Counted from the first letter of the stretch, positions 11,452 through 22,479 are shown. The stretch: 64,000 nt of DNA from Acheta domesticus (GCA_031308135.1 JAHLJT010003656.1:48676335-48740334); one strand, 5' to 3'. Translations and numbers: made by a program. Notes: generated from the sequence alone by a model not told the origin.

Positions 11452-11700
11452 TGAAGACCTTAGGGCAATAACACGCTATGCCACATTGATAATAAAATTG
11501 AGAAATTAGTGTTTATGATGCCCCATGTATGTATCTAGGTGTAGGTTATTCATTTTAAAGATTCATCGCAAGATGGCAGTGTACTTCATAAATTAATGTT
11601 CTTCATCCCAACGTGTACAATGCAATGTCTAAACTTTCACCTTCCTTTTTCTCAAAACTTACGTTTTGTAGCATAGCATGTTATTGCCTCGAGATCTTCA
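11452..11700 (-). mobile_element. MITE family T1, copy 1 (TIR TGAAGACCTTGGGGCAAT)
   Basis: 249 bp with imperfect terminal inverted repeats of ~25 bp: TGAAGACCTTAGGGCAATAA at the left end and TGAAGATCTCGAGGCAATAA as the reverse complement of the right end. Its reverse complement aligns end to end with 32124-32373, including internal blocks AAGTTTTGAGAAAA, GTTTAGACATTG, AAGAACATTAATTTA and CATCTTGC. No ORF; non-autonomous DNA transposon. The target-site duplication is unclear. Confidence 0.88.
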
Positions 11701-11869
11701 AACACAGAAGCTATTTTTGAGATCGTCTACACGCTCTTTCCGGTCGAAATGTCCTTTAAATCGCCGTAATAACTCTCCCTCCCCACTACGAAATTGGCTG
11801 CACTGGTGATGGATCGTCGCCTGGAGTCGCGCAGATCCGCCGAGGTGATACCAAACTAATCAGAGCCCT

Positions 11870-12670
11870 CTCTCGGTCCGCATCCGGTCGCGCCCCTCCC
11901 CTCCGCTCCGCTCCGCTCCCTCCGACGTCTGCGACGGCGGCGGCGGCGCCGTCACTTAATTAAGCCGCAGGTAAGTTCCCCGAAGCGCCGTCGCCGTCGC
12001 CGTCGGCGACGCGACGGCGCGGAGCGGGACGGGACGGGGACAGGCGGAGCGGGGGAGACGGAGGCGGCAGATGGAGCGAGCGAGGGAAAGCTGAAAGACG
12101 GGATCGTGGGGTGCGGGTGGATGGTGGGCGTGGCGGTGAGCAAGAAAGGAGGGTGGAACAGAACGAAACGGAGGAGGATGGGAGGTTGGGGGTGTAAAGA
12201 ACGGCGGGTGAGAGGAAGGACTTAAGTCAGAACGGAGTGTCAGGAGAGCGCCGGAGCAGAGTGAGGGGAAAGGAAGGGCGGACTGAAGGGACAAGCAAGA
12301 GAACGGGAAGGCTTGGTGGAGTAAGAACGGAGTGTCAGGAGGGCGCCCGAGCAGAATGAGGGGAAAGGGAGGGCGGACTGAAGGAACAAGCGAGAGGACG
12401 TAAAGGCTTGAGGGAGAGGGTTTGTGGGGAGGCTTGTGAGTTGGAAAGCAGGAGGTCTGAAGGGTTGGACAGCGGGAGTGCGGAGGGTTGGACAGCCTGA
12501 GAGGGGAGGGGTGGACAGTGCGACGGCGGAGGGTTGGACAGCCTGAGAGCGGGGGGTTGACAGCGGAAGGCGATGGGGGCGGCCTGAGGACAAGGGGAGA
12601 GAGCGCCGTTGGAGGCCGCGTCCCCGCCGTTGGCGCCTTGCAATTCGGCGACTCAACTGAGGGCTTCAAA
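11870..12670 (+). promoter_or_regulatory. GC-rich CpG island with candidate non-coding first exon
   Basis: The sequence changes abruptly from AT-rich to CpG-rich at ~11870 (CCGCATCCGGTCGCGCCCCT, CGGCGGCGGCGGCGCCGTC). TAAGCCGCAG at 11961-11970 is followed by a strong donor GTAAGT at 11971. The layout resembles an island promoter with a short first exon on the plus strand, opposite to dpr. Against this, there is no TATA or clear initiator, and the downstream part (12230-12570) is purine-rich tandem repeat with a ~95-bp duplication (12231 and 12326) followed by ~27-bp units. Confidence 0.3.
12231..12570. repeat. G/A-rich tandem repeats in the CpG island
   Basis: AACGGAGTGTCAGGAG starts at 12231 and again at 12326 (period 95), with the following ~85 bp similar. 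After 12450, shorter units around GGGTTGGACAG recur four to five times. Overlapping ORFs on the minus strand (Pro/Ser-rich) are repeat artefacts. Confidence 0.8.
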
Positions 12671-12997
12671 GCGGCGGCGCCCGAATCCCACTGCTACTCC
12701 TCCGTCTGCGCCGCTGCCGACGCGGAATATTGCAGTACACTTGCATTTTACCTGGGTTGTTGCTCTTACTGTTTTTCTAACAAGAATGCGAATATAATTG
12801 TTGCGGGAGGAATTCCAAGACTTCTGTGAATGTTTGTCACAATTATTACTATGCTGCGAATTTTTGCATATTTGCCGATTTTTATCCTTCAATTAAAAAT
12901 GCGTCATTTTAGGATATTTATTCATTTTGAAGCATTAGTATTATTCTATTTTATTACACTTACTGTTTATTTTCGTTGCAGATGTACAATAGGTATA

Positions 12998-13226
12998 GTG
13001 CGATTTTTATAACTTCGCCTATCAAGGCCGGTCCTCACGATCGAATACGTCACGGTATTTTGCGTTTATCTCAGTCGTGCTGCTAGATATCGTATGATCG
13101 CGACCGTTTCAATCAGGGCTTGCGATCAAGCGATATCTAGTGGCAAGACCGAGAAAGATGCGAGATGCCGTGTGATATTCCATCGTGGTCATAGGGGTTT
13201 GAGGGGCAAAGTTATAAAAATCGCAC
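12998..13226. mobile_element. Palindromic MITE flanked by TA (Tc1/mariner-like ends)
   Basis: Terminal inverted repeats GTGCGATTTTTATAACTT at 12998 and its inverse AAGTTATAAAAATCGCAC ending at 13226, each flanked by TA, the expected Tc1/mariner-type duplication. The interior is also partly palindromic (CTAGATATCG with CGATATCTAG; GATCGC with GCGATC). ~229 bp, no ORF. Confidence 0.78.
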
Positions 13227-13424
13227 TACGTATGGGATACAAGTACTGGGGGATGTTTACTGTTACGCGTGCAGCAGTGCCCCTCGCCAATCCTTTATTT
13301 CCGGCAGGCCACCTCCCCTCCCTTCCGCCTATCTCCCCACGCGTTCCAGTCAGCGTGTGAGTATTTTGTGTTTCCAGATGCCTCGTGTATTTTGCTCGTT
13401 ACTTCCGTGAGTGTAATGTATCTT

Positions 13425-14238
13425 AAAGTCTGGAGGCGATGGCGTTCTGCCCCCGACCGACTTTCACGGGCCTCCAGGGTTTTCCCCCTACAGGTGACGC
13501 CCCTGTAGAGGCACCCCCATCAGGGATACGCTATAAACACCAGACTGCCTTACCGATTTGTTTGGTTGTCTATGTAAGTATGTGTGTGTGTGTAAATAAG
13601 GGGAGACGATAGGTCAAGTAGGAGGAAGGAAAGCTCGCGCATGTCCTTAGGGTACCTACTATCTCTCTGAATCAGTTAAAAATCTACTGATTTACAGTAA
13701 CTTTTCACTGATGGTGTCAGTTATAACTCTGCCCCTAACAATCAGTGAATTGATCTGAACAAATCAGTGAATATCGGATCCACTTTTAGGATCAGTGAAG
13801 CCTCACTGTTTGAATCACACAGCAGCACGTGAACGACTGAACGATCAGTGAGCGATGGTTGCGCGGCACTTTTACCACTGGCGACCAGTGTAATGTTGGC
13901 GGTTATTATGAAAAGATTCGCATATTCGCTGATTGCCAGCAAAACTGCCCATTTCGACAGAAGATATCAGTGACTTCGGGTCTCACTGATTGAATCAACG
14001 ACAATTTCACTGATTCAGATTCAGAGAGTACTGCTCCAACTGGTTTTAATAGGAGAAACGAAGAAAAAGTACGATCAGAGTAGCCGGCCGCTAGAATTCT
14101 TCTATAAACAACGGCTGAATTGAACTATTTTTATTAGAAGTGTTAAAATTTCGCTACCGGCCGCAATCTATTCCTAGAACCTTGCAGTCAGAGACGCTGC
14201 AACGCCAACTATTATTTGCACTGAACCATCTCAGCCGG
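13425..14238 (-). repeat. SINE-like family A, copy A4, interrupted by an insertion
   Basis: Family A body on either side of an inserted element: before it GGGGAGACGATAGGTCAAGT and GGAAGGAAAGCTCGCGC, after it AGTAGCCGGCCGCTAGAATT and CTACCGGCCGCAATC. The upstream part (13430-13530) matches 52920-53003, showing the family extends further than the short copies suggest. Confidence 0.7.
13656..14031. mobile_element. MITE nested in A4 with eight TCACTGAT octamers
   Basis: Interrupts family A between TTAGGGTAC and TGCTCC. The ends are imperfect inverted repeats: TACTATCTCTCTGAATCAGT and, reversed, TACTCTCTGAATCTGAATCA. The octamer TCACTGAT or its complement ATCAGTGA occurs at 13705, 13741, 13763, 13791, 13844, 13966, 13983 and 14007. 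Clustered subterminal motifs like this are typical of transposase-binding arrays in cut-and-paste elements. No ORF of note; superfamily unknown. Confidence 0.75.
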
Positions 14239-17200
14239 TCCTCGTCTTTTACGTCAATAGTGGTTTTTTCCTAGCGTGCAGTTAAGTAAACACGTGTGTG
14301 AAGTCAAATAATAGTTTCAAGCTATGATTGCAAATTTGTATGCGCTAAATTCCCATAATGCCAGATCCTCCCTGCCAGATTGATTTGCGTTTGTTCGACT
14401 CGAGCTGCCCATTAACCACTGATCTGTACACACACATACACATACACACTCATACTTATTTATAAATAGATAGACAGATATCTGCCTTAACTTGAATCTG
14501 CATCATGGAGTTATCAGTATACCGTACTGCCCCATTTGCGAACATATTCTATTTAGTATGATCCCGTGCTCAGAGTTCGATTTAAATCGCTCGCTAGATC
14601 TACTGGATTTGCAGGCTCTACTATTACTTCGAATTCGATTTGGCGCATGTGCAAAAGCTGAAGGTGCTTCAGGTTATTTACAAAACTATCCAATGATATT
14701 TGTCGGTCTTTATCGTAAATGCGGCAATTTTTTAGCACTTTCCTCGCTCAGCGCGTGGTTTTAGAAAAAAATATAGGAAGTTAGTCAATAGGGTGAAAAC
14801 ATGAGGTGAAGTGAAGTGAAATGAAGTGAAAGGTGTGATTATAGATAGTCTACAGTTAAAAAGTATTTATCTATTAATATTTAGGTAAAGTGTTATGCGG
14901 TGCAGAGCAGTGAAGTGAAGTGATTTCATTTCGTTCTGTTTGGTTCTCTGCTTCAAAACGTCTTTTATATGCTATTCTGACAAACTTTCGTGTTTATTGA
15001 TTTATGTTAACGAGTGTATTACGTGTTGAAATGAAATAATTAGTATAAGTATTGTATATTATATTGTAGTAGAGATAATGAGAAGCACAATATAAAAATG
15101 TTTTCTTTAATAGTGTAACATATAAAACATTAAAACCAGACTAGGTGCAGGGAAAACTTCGCCATGGTCAGTGGTGGTGAAATATTAAGAGTACGAGGAC
15201 AAAAGCATAATTATATGAAGAATCACAACCGTCAGTACATATTGTGGTTTTGATTACCTCTACACAATTATTTCGAATTTGTGATGTTAAGGCATTACTG
15301 ATTTGTAGGCACCATTCCTGCTTTGTGTGGCTAAATCGATTTACTTGCATTATTTGTTCTACATATACTTTGTCAAATTTGATTTGTATTCATGACAGAC
15401 TAATGAAGATGATAATCATTTACTAAACTTATACGACTGACGACTTATTTCACTGAAGATTTTACAAATAAAAAGTACTGGGAGAGAAATTCTCAAAGAA
15501 ATCAAGTAAGCACGCTTCTAAAACTTGTTCCCAAGATTTATTCTTCACTATTTGGTTTACGTATCAAAATATGCAAAACATTCAAAATACGTGAAATACA
15601 AAAAAAATTAAAAATTCCTTTACCACTGCAAAGTTACGGTTTCCACAACAACGATATCTCACATGATAAGTAAAAATAGAAATGTGTTACTTAGATATGA
15701 AATTAATAAGTAGAATTGTATTTCTTCTTTTGCTGTTTATCTGTCCAATTTAGCTCATTAATTTAAATCAATAAAACTGATTTTTATTAATTTTAGCCAA
15801 CGTAAGAATGCAAGAATACATGTTTTCACAGTGCAGTAGTATGTTAGATGAGACTTCAAAATTTACATTCCAGTAAAAAACGTAGCCAAATGCATACTAT
15901 ACTTACTAGCCTGAACATATATAAAATTATAAATGCAAAAATAAAGAATGCTGAGTATAAATTTAGCACACGAACAAACAAATGAAATTGAATTACTAAA
16001 CAAACTTCAAGTCATAGAATATTTTCAATGAATCATTTAGGTAGTTGGGAGACATGTTGAAGAGTTAAAGTGTGCAGGTGCGAGTAATGACATTGTGTAA
16101 ACACAACATTGATAATTACATTTTTACTGAAAGCGGTTGTGCTTAAAATCTGTTTCACTGATGTACTACTTTTAAAACTATTTTGCCTACAATAATGAAC
16201 TCATATTTTAGATAAATATACTCACAAAATGGTCTTCCTTTGAAAAGTAATTTATTGCGATGTGTTTTCTAAAAGATAAAATACTTTTTACTAAAGAAAA
16301 AGTTTACTGGTTTGTTTTAAGTAGCAAATCTGCGCAAAATTTACCCAGAAACGTCATGCAGACGCAATGCAATTTCATAAGAAAATTAAGAACCCAGAAA
16401 GGAAAACTGTGTTAATTTTTGAAAATGTCTCTATACTGCGACTTTCAATTGTATAAGTATACTTAACTTTTTTTAAAACAAGGAAAGCAAAGCAAAACGC
16501 GACTTACATATTCCTCTCCACCTTTTGCTTTAAAACGTCATTTTCACTAATGGGAGATATCACAAGAAGAAATCTGTCCATTGTAAATCTGCTTAAAAAG
16601 CTTCATAGAAATTGCAATGCATTTGATCTGAGAACAACTCTTTCACGTCCAGCTTTCCCCTGCAGGGAAAATTCTCGACATAAAGCTTTCTTCATAACGT
16701 GGAAAGAGTGCACGAAGAGCGCGGGAATCAACGTTGAGTAAGGGTCCTTTTGAAAGAAATGTTCTGTATTTAGGTCGAAAGGCTTGGCGGCAGCGCGGAC
16801 TGTAGCGAAAAGTGAAATTTATGGGCAACATCAATCAGACGACGGCTGCACAGAATTTTGTTTAGAAGGCGACTGGGCGAAAGCTGCAAATAAATTGTTT
16901 GCCCTAACGAATTCAGCGAGCCCAGAGGGACCCTCGACCCACTGAGGGCATCTATTAACCAAAGCACTTAACGACTCCCAGCCCCTCCGTCCCTTCTTCT
17001 ACTCGATTCCTTTGTACCCTTTTTCTTTTGTATATTTCATTTTTAGAATCAAAGGAACCGCATGTTCACGAAATCGAAACATCTTGTGTGTTTCGGAAAA
17101 ATTTGAACTACATTCAGAAGAATTCGTAGCTCGCTTTTGATACTAATTTTTACCTTCGTAATAATACATTTCTGGTTGGCATAGGATCGTCCTATTATTT

Positions 17201-18491
17201 GTAACCGTATCAAGCAAAAGAAATGAACAGAAATTATCGGCGAAAATTATTTTTTTCATTTTTATTTCACTCTCGTATTTTTTATGTAGAACGATACGGT
17301 AGTATTTAACTAACTCACTCTAACGGATTCATTGTAGCATATGGGATGTAATAGATATTTATAGATTTTATTATAACGCTCTCAACTAAAGCAATCTAAA
17401 GGTTCAGCAAAAGCGCTACACAGTTTCTCTTTTATTGAAATCGATTCATTAAGAAACAGCAGTTATTTCCTTAATGAAGATATTCTAACAAAATAGGAAA
17501 CATACAATTGTCATTATGTTATAAAATCTATCGTGCGAATAAGTTCAGTACACTTCTAATATTATATATAAATAATCATAAATATTCTCAATTCTCAATT
17601 CCTAATTATCTGCAAGAAAGAAACTACTTTGTTAATACAGCTCTTTGTGAAACCAGTAGAGTTTCCGGGATTCGCAACTCTCTTAGTCTGAGAACAATTG
17701 CTACCGATTTCTAGGACTTGAAGAGGTGTTCAAAATTATCACTTTTTACTTTCTCGCTACCGCTTGCACACTAGAGAGAAACCTATGTCATTCTGACCAA
17801 AAACATGGCGAAATGAAATTAGAAGTCTATTATGGGACATTGGAGGTTCCTCGGACACAATAAATGTAGGGTAATCTTTTGTAAATTCATCGCTTCACGC
17901 TACTTAGTACCTCTTCCCCCTTTTTTTGTTCGGGCATTCCACTTAAGTCATTAGTTCACATTTATTCCATGAGTTTAACTGTGCTATGCTACGATACGGC
18001 CTGAATTCACGCATGGTTCCAATCACGCCTCCCCAATTCAGTGCCGACGGGCAAATTGTCGAGCTCCACCATTCGGGGGTAAGTAATGTGAGACAAGTGG
18101 ATCACCCGAATACGACAATATTTATTCTAAATAGTTTCAACTTTGTGTTCTTTGTGTTCTGACATGCTGTATAAAGCATACCAAAACACAATGTTGTTGT
18201 ATTTGTAATTTCCAGGGGAGAGAAACGGAGAAATGTACATTGTAATATCCCCTTATACTTTGTTCCTCTATACCACATACACACAGTTCGTTGTTCATTT
18301 ACAAAGATAACCGCAAAAATGTGCATTAATCTTTCAAAAATTGTTAACAACAAACATCACATTAAAAATGTAAAATTTTGAAAGGAAATTAACCTTATCA
18401 ATAAGCTGTACGAAACAAAGAATCTGTTAAATACCAATATCGCCGCAATGTTATGTCAAATAATGTCTTGTAATGCACAATATGTATTCTG
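14239..18491. other. AT-rich intron without recognised features
   Basis: No coding signature, no clear repeat family. Short GTGAAGTGAA-type iterations occur at 14800-14830 and 14910-14925. All ORFs are below 95 codons and lack recognisable motifs. Confidence 0.65.
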
Positions 18492-18666
18492 ATGATTGTT
18501 TATATTATTTTTTCTATCTATATTCTGTTGCTGTTGAAGGTGATTGATAATGATCGATGTATATATACATAATTTGTCAAAATAAGAGTAACATTACATG
18601 ACGATCATTAACAATCACCTTCAACAGCAACAGAATATAGATAGAAAAAATAATATAAACAATCAT
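18492..18666. repeat. Long hairpin: 65-bp arms, 45-bp loop
   Basis: Arms 18492-18556 and 18602-18666 are reverse complements with one mismatch (GATTGATAATG against GATTGTTAATG). The arms include TATATTATTTTTTCTATC and TTCTGTTGCTGTTGAAGG. The loop 18557-18601 is AT-rich. It lies ~260 bp downstream (in dpr sense) of the exon at 18928-19121. It could be a recent inverted duplication, a foldback element or a source of double-stranded RNA. Confidence 0.92.
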
Positions 18667-18927
18667 ATATGCTTTAGTTTTAAATACTGTTGTATGTTCT
18701 GTTGTACTTTCTATAAATTGTCTTTTGATTGTGGTCGCTAATGACATAGAAGTTCATGCGAACAATTAAATAAAGCATAATAAAAAACACAATGTGAAAT
18801 CTGTTTCGTAAAAATGCTTCTGAAAAATGTAAAGTGTAAAGTAATAAAACTCATGTAAAGTGATAAAATCATCTTTTTTTTAAATAACTTATCAAAGAAT
18901 GCAAAAAAATAGAAAGAGTGTACTAAC

Positions 18928-19121
18928 GGTTCGGTTGCCGAGGTTGTGCACGCGGCAGTTGAGGTAGGCCGTCTTGCCGACGAGCGCCGTCACGTTCTTG
19001 GAGGCGCTGGCGTCGAAGTAGGGCCCCCGCAGGCTACCGCTGGCCGCCGCCTCGGCGTCGTCGTCGCCGCCGCCGCCGTCCTCGCCGCGCGCCACGTAGA
19101 TCTCCTCGGGCCGCATCGAAT
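18928..19121 (-). CDS. dpr: Dpr-family Ig receptor, exon encoding first half of Ig1
   Basis: Internal coding exon of 194 nt. Read on the minus strand it follows a TTGGCAG acceptor, begins with two bases that complete a split codon, and gives 64 codons ending in GNRT just before the donor GTTAGT (complement of 18922-18927), so it ends in phase 0. It reads SMRPEEIYVARGED, then a low-complexity Gly/Asp/Ala stretch, then GPYFDASASKNVTALVGKTA and YLNCRVHNLGNRT. The GPYFD, NVTALVGKTAYLNC and LGNRT motifs are characteristic of Dpr Ig1; the Cys in LNC is the B-strand disulfide cysteine. Dpr proteins are neuronal surface receptors that bind DIP partners and help specify synaptic partners (established for Drosophila). 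The Gly/Asp-rich insert before GPYFD is GC-rich and probably family- or species-specific. A 24-bp minisatellite lies directly upstream of the acceptor. The paralogue is uncertain; the combined Ig1 sequence is closest in my memory to the dpr8/dpr9/dpr21 group. Confidence 0.93.
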
Positions 19122-19125
19122 CTGC

Positions 19126-19888
19126 CAACACAGCACAACAGCGTTCAGTGCACACGGCACAACAACACTCAGTGCATACAGCATAACAGCACTCAGTGCA
19201 CACAGCACGACAGCACTCAGTGCACACAGCACGACAACAATCAGTGCACACAGCACAACAGCACTCAGTGCGCACAGCGCAAGAGCACTCAGTGTACACA
19301 GCGCAACAGCACTCATTGGACAACAGCACTCGGTGCACATATCACAACAGCACTCGGAGCACATAGCACAACAGCACTCGGTGCACACAGCGCAACAGCA
19401 CTCGGTGCACACAGCACAACAGCACTCAGTGCACACAGCACGACAACAATCAGTGCACACAGCACAACAGCACTCAGTGCGCACAGCGCAAGAGCACTCA
19501 GTGCACACAGCGCAACAGCACTCATTGCACACAGCGCAACACCACTCATTGGACAACAGCACTCGGTGCACATATCACAACAGCACTCGGTGCACATAGC
19601 ACAACAGCGCTCGGTGCACACAGCACAGCAGCACTCAGTGCACACAGCACGACAACAATCAGTGCACACAGCGCAACAACAATCAGTGCACATAGCACAA
19701 CAGCACTCGGTGCACACAGCATAACAGCACTCAGTGCACACAGCACGACAACAATCAGTGCACACAGCGCAACAACAATCAGTGCACACAGCACAACAGC
19801 ACTCAGTGCACACAGCTCTCAGTGAACATATCACAACAGCACTCAGTGCACACAGCACAACAGCACTCAGTGCACACAACACAGCCAC
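19126..19888. repeat. 24-bp minisatellite abutting the Dpr exon acceptor
   Basis: About 31 units of CACTCAGTGCACACAGCACA plus ACAG, with variants (CAAT for CACT, GCGCAAGAG, ATATCACAACAG). A ~233-bp higher-order repeat is visible: CATTGGACAACAGCACTCGG occurs near 19314 and 19547 with similar surroundings. Since 24 is divisible by 3, several frames stay open and yield eight-residue repeats such as TECCCAVC. In the minus orientation the T-rich units form the sequence just upstream of the TTGGCAG acceptor. Confidence 0.96.
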
Positions 19889-19889
19889 A

Positions 19890-22253
19890 AGGGGCGACTG
19901 GTTCCAGACCCCGACTTTCTTTTATTCAAAAGAATAAAACACTACATTATGAAACGATAACGTAATGATGTGTATTAATACACATTATTATGATATTACA
20001 GTACGAGAAACCAGCGGGTATTGTAAATTTCACGCGAGTGTATTAATACAAATTACATCGAGTTTCATATGGTACTTTTATACGACTCATGGTAACTTTT
20101 ATAACTTAAACTTTTACTTGAAATCGTTTTGTGGCAGCTGACATGCAGGATTGAGCCAAGGCCACCTAGGGGACCTTAGCCTGATGCAGGTGGCTTTTGT
20201 TCATCAATGCTCTAGTCCAATAGGATCAAAGTGAAATTGTGATCAATTTATTTTAAATAATATTCCACGTAAAATAGTAATAATTAAAGAAATTAAAACT
20301 TACAAAGCATAATGTGATATTAAATAAAATTGTATTGTACCCAAGCGAACGAAACATTTACTAGAACGGTTATAAATGATTATTTAAGTATCAAAACTTT
20401 GTTTCTAAACTTCTCTGTGATTGAATCACAGAGAAGTAAATCGTCAAGAACTTGTATCATAATGAAATCAGTATTGTAGTGAGTATCATTATGCAACGGG
20501 TTGCAACCTTCAAATGACAGAATTATACAATGAGAGTAGAAAAGAGTATTTACTTGTGATTCAAATTATCACCTTTAAGTTATTTCTGTTACACGGGGAA
20601 ATTAATTTTGCTATGGGTTTATGAAGGGTTTATGAAGGTCATGCGGAGACTCGGGGGCCATGTGATCAAAATGTTGAGAAAATTGCAGAACGAATGGACA
20701 GAGTATAGATGAAAGGATATTGCGTGACCATGGAAATAGAGAGAGCAATGCAGAGATTAAAGAAACAAAGAGAGGAAATCCAAGTGCTGTGAAGGAAGAG
20801 GAAAGTTTAATAGGTATAGATCGTGAGGTAAGAAGGAAGTTGTTTAAATGAAGAAAAGCTGAGCAAATAAAGAATAATGTACTAAGGTATGTTGGAGTTT
20901 ACAATGAGAAGTTTTAATGATGTGTGTGAGTCTATAACAGCGGCATCTGTAAAGAAATATGAAGAAATTAATAGTGATGATGACGATGAGAAAACGACTT
21001 TCGTAAATGTAGGTGAGTGCTGTTTCCATATTAAGCGATATGTTTGGTAATATTTTAAAGTATAGGTGGGGTGATGGATGTGAATTGATATTTTTTCGTT
21101 GCTCTCTCTTCAACTTCCCATATTTAGAGGAAAATTCCCTAAATTCCCATGTTTACGGAAAATTTAAATGGGCTTCTACTGTTCTAAAAAGTTCTGAATA
21201 GATTCACGGATGTGTGATGTTTGATGACTTGTCAAGAAAGCTTGCATGTTGCCCTAAGTGAGCATTTGTTGGGAAATAATCTCTCGCTAAGTAGAGCAAA
21301 TCAGGTTTATCTAGACGATTTTTTAAAAGCCTACATATTTACGGTACAATTCAGTTCTTCACACTCAACGCATTTTGTAATTTACTCAACCTTGTCCATT
21401 GACACACAATTCTCCTATAACTTCAATAAGTGTTCCAATGAACATTAAAATCTTGACAAACATTCATACACCATTGTTGGCCTGTATTGTTTGTATTTGA
21501 GAAAAGCCATTCAACAACGCACACGATTTGTGGGCCAATTTATACATACAACGATTCGCGGGTGACTTTCCGCGAACCACTGTCCGATTCTCAACTTTCA
21601 ATCCGGCGCCGCTACTCGCCACATCATGTTCTCTAGGCAAAGATCAAGACATGGGTAACGACGCCACTCATCAATTCAGGTGTTCTAGGCGAGGACCAAG
21701 GCCTGGGTAAAGACGCCACTCAGTTTGATTGTTTGTTTGTTTTTCAACGTCCACCCTTGGCATGTTAGCCATTTGGTGACGCGCTGACCAGTCTAGACGT
21801 GCAGTTTCCCTCAGCATATGGGGACTCGCACGTTCACAATGGTCAAGCACGTAGGTGACGAATCACTGTTGCTCATTTAGCGTTACCGAGAGGACACGTG
21901 TGGTAGATCACGAACGTCTTCCTGACATAACACAAATGATAAACATGACAGTTCATCTTACAGAGAGTTTTCATTTGTCATATAGTCATGATACTCTGTG
22001 TCAGCATTTTAAATAACATCTCAAAACAGCTATAGACCGTTAGAACACTTGAACGCCTAATAATGGCTAGCCGAATTTGAAAGCTGGCGTTGGGTTCATG
22101 TATGGACATACGGTGAGTTAAACAACACCTGAAAAAAAAGTACAGTAAAATTAAAATCAGAATGAAAAAAAACAAATTATTTTTTTAAAATTCTAAGTAA
22201 ATTAAAGCGTATGTTTATTTTCACCACCCATTCACGGGTCACGAATTCACTGA
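19890..22253. other. AT-rich stretch with minor duplications
   Basis: No recognised gene. 20888-21012 is a weak exon candidate (see that entry). An imperfect duplication (TCTAGGC..GA.CAAG.C.TGGGTAA and GACGCCACTCA) occurs at 21630-21670 and 21684-21722. 20160-20200 can form a small GCCACCT/AGGTGGC hairpin. Confidence 0.55.
20888..21012 (+). other. Weak exon-like ORF ending at a donor
   Basis: From ATG at 20888 the frame reads MLEFTMRSFNDVCESITAA, then SVKKYEEINSDDDDEKTTF and VNV, reaching AG followed by GTGAGT at 21013. The acidic, low-hydrophobic composition looks more protein-like than the neighbouring AT-rich frames. I do not recognise the family; a decayed transposon ORF is at least as likely as a host exon. 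Confidence 0.2.
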
Positions 22254-22279
22254 ATTACGTCCCATCCGTCATCCAGCAG

Positions 22280-22406
22280 TATGAAAGACAGTGGCGTGGA
22301 GTTGTCAAATGAAGAAGAAATGAAGGCCTCCGGCAACATAATGAGGGGAGCGGGCGGCCCGCAGCACAAAGAAGACATTCTTCGCCCCCAGGAGCGACGC
22401 GGACAG
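22280..22406 (+). other. Candidate coding exon opposite dpr, unknown product
   Basis: A CCAGCAG acceptor-like site at 22273-22279 precedes ATG at 22281. The frame reads MKDSGVELSNEEEMKASGNI, then MRGAGGPQHKEDILRPQERR, then GQ, and meets a consensus donor (GGACAG followed by GTGAGC at 22407). The charged, balanced composition differs from the low-complexity sequence that follows. No homologue is recognised. It could be a first coding exon of a plus-strand gene, or a chance ORF beside a GC-rich array. Confidence 0.33.
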
Positions 22407-22479
22407 GTGAGCCGCCATCTGTCTTCGTCGGGGGAGGGGGCGGTGCACGCCCGCGGCGAGCCCATGTCCGCCCCGCCCC

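Larger units (their letters stand above)
2882..18927 (-). other. Dpr intron between the two Ig1 exons (16,046 bp)
   Basis: Bounded by donor GTTAGT (18922-18927 complement) and the CAG acceptor at 2882-2884 complement. The exon phases on either side are both 0, so the exons join cleanly. The intron holds the duplicated acceptor array, a 10-bp minisatellite, a foldback element, a GC island, MITEs and a hairpin, all listed separately. The introns flanking the pair are also large: none of the expected neighbouring Dpr exons is visible in 1-2670 or 19122-64000. Confidence 0.9.

Noticed and set aside
18892..19888. Cys-rich repeat proteins (TECCCAVC) on the minus strand as independent genes
   Set aside because: Produced by the 24-bp minisatellite; only the junction with the Dpr exon is kept as a finding.
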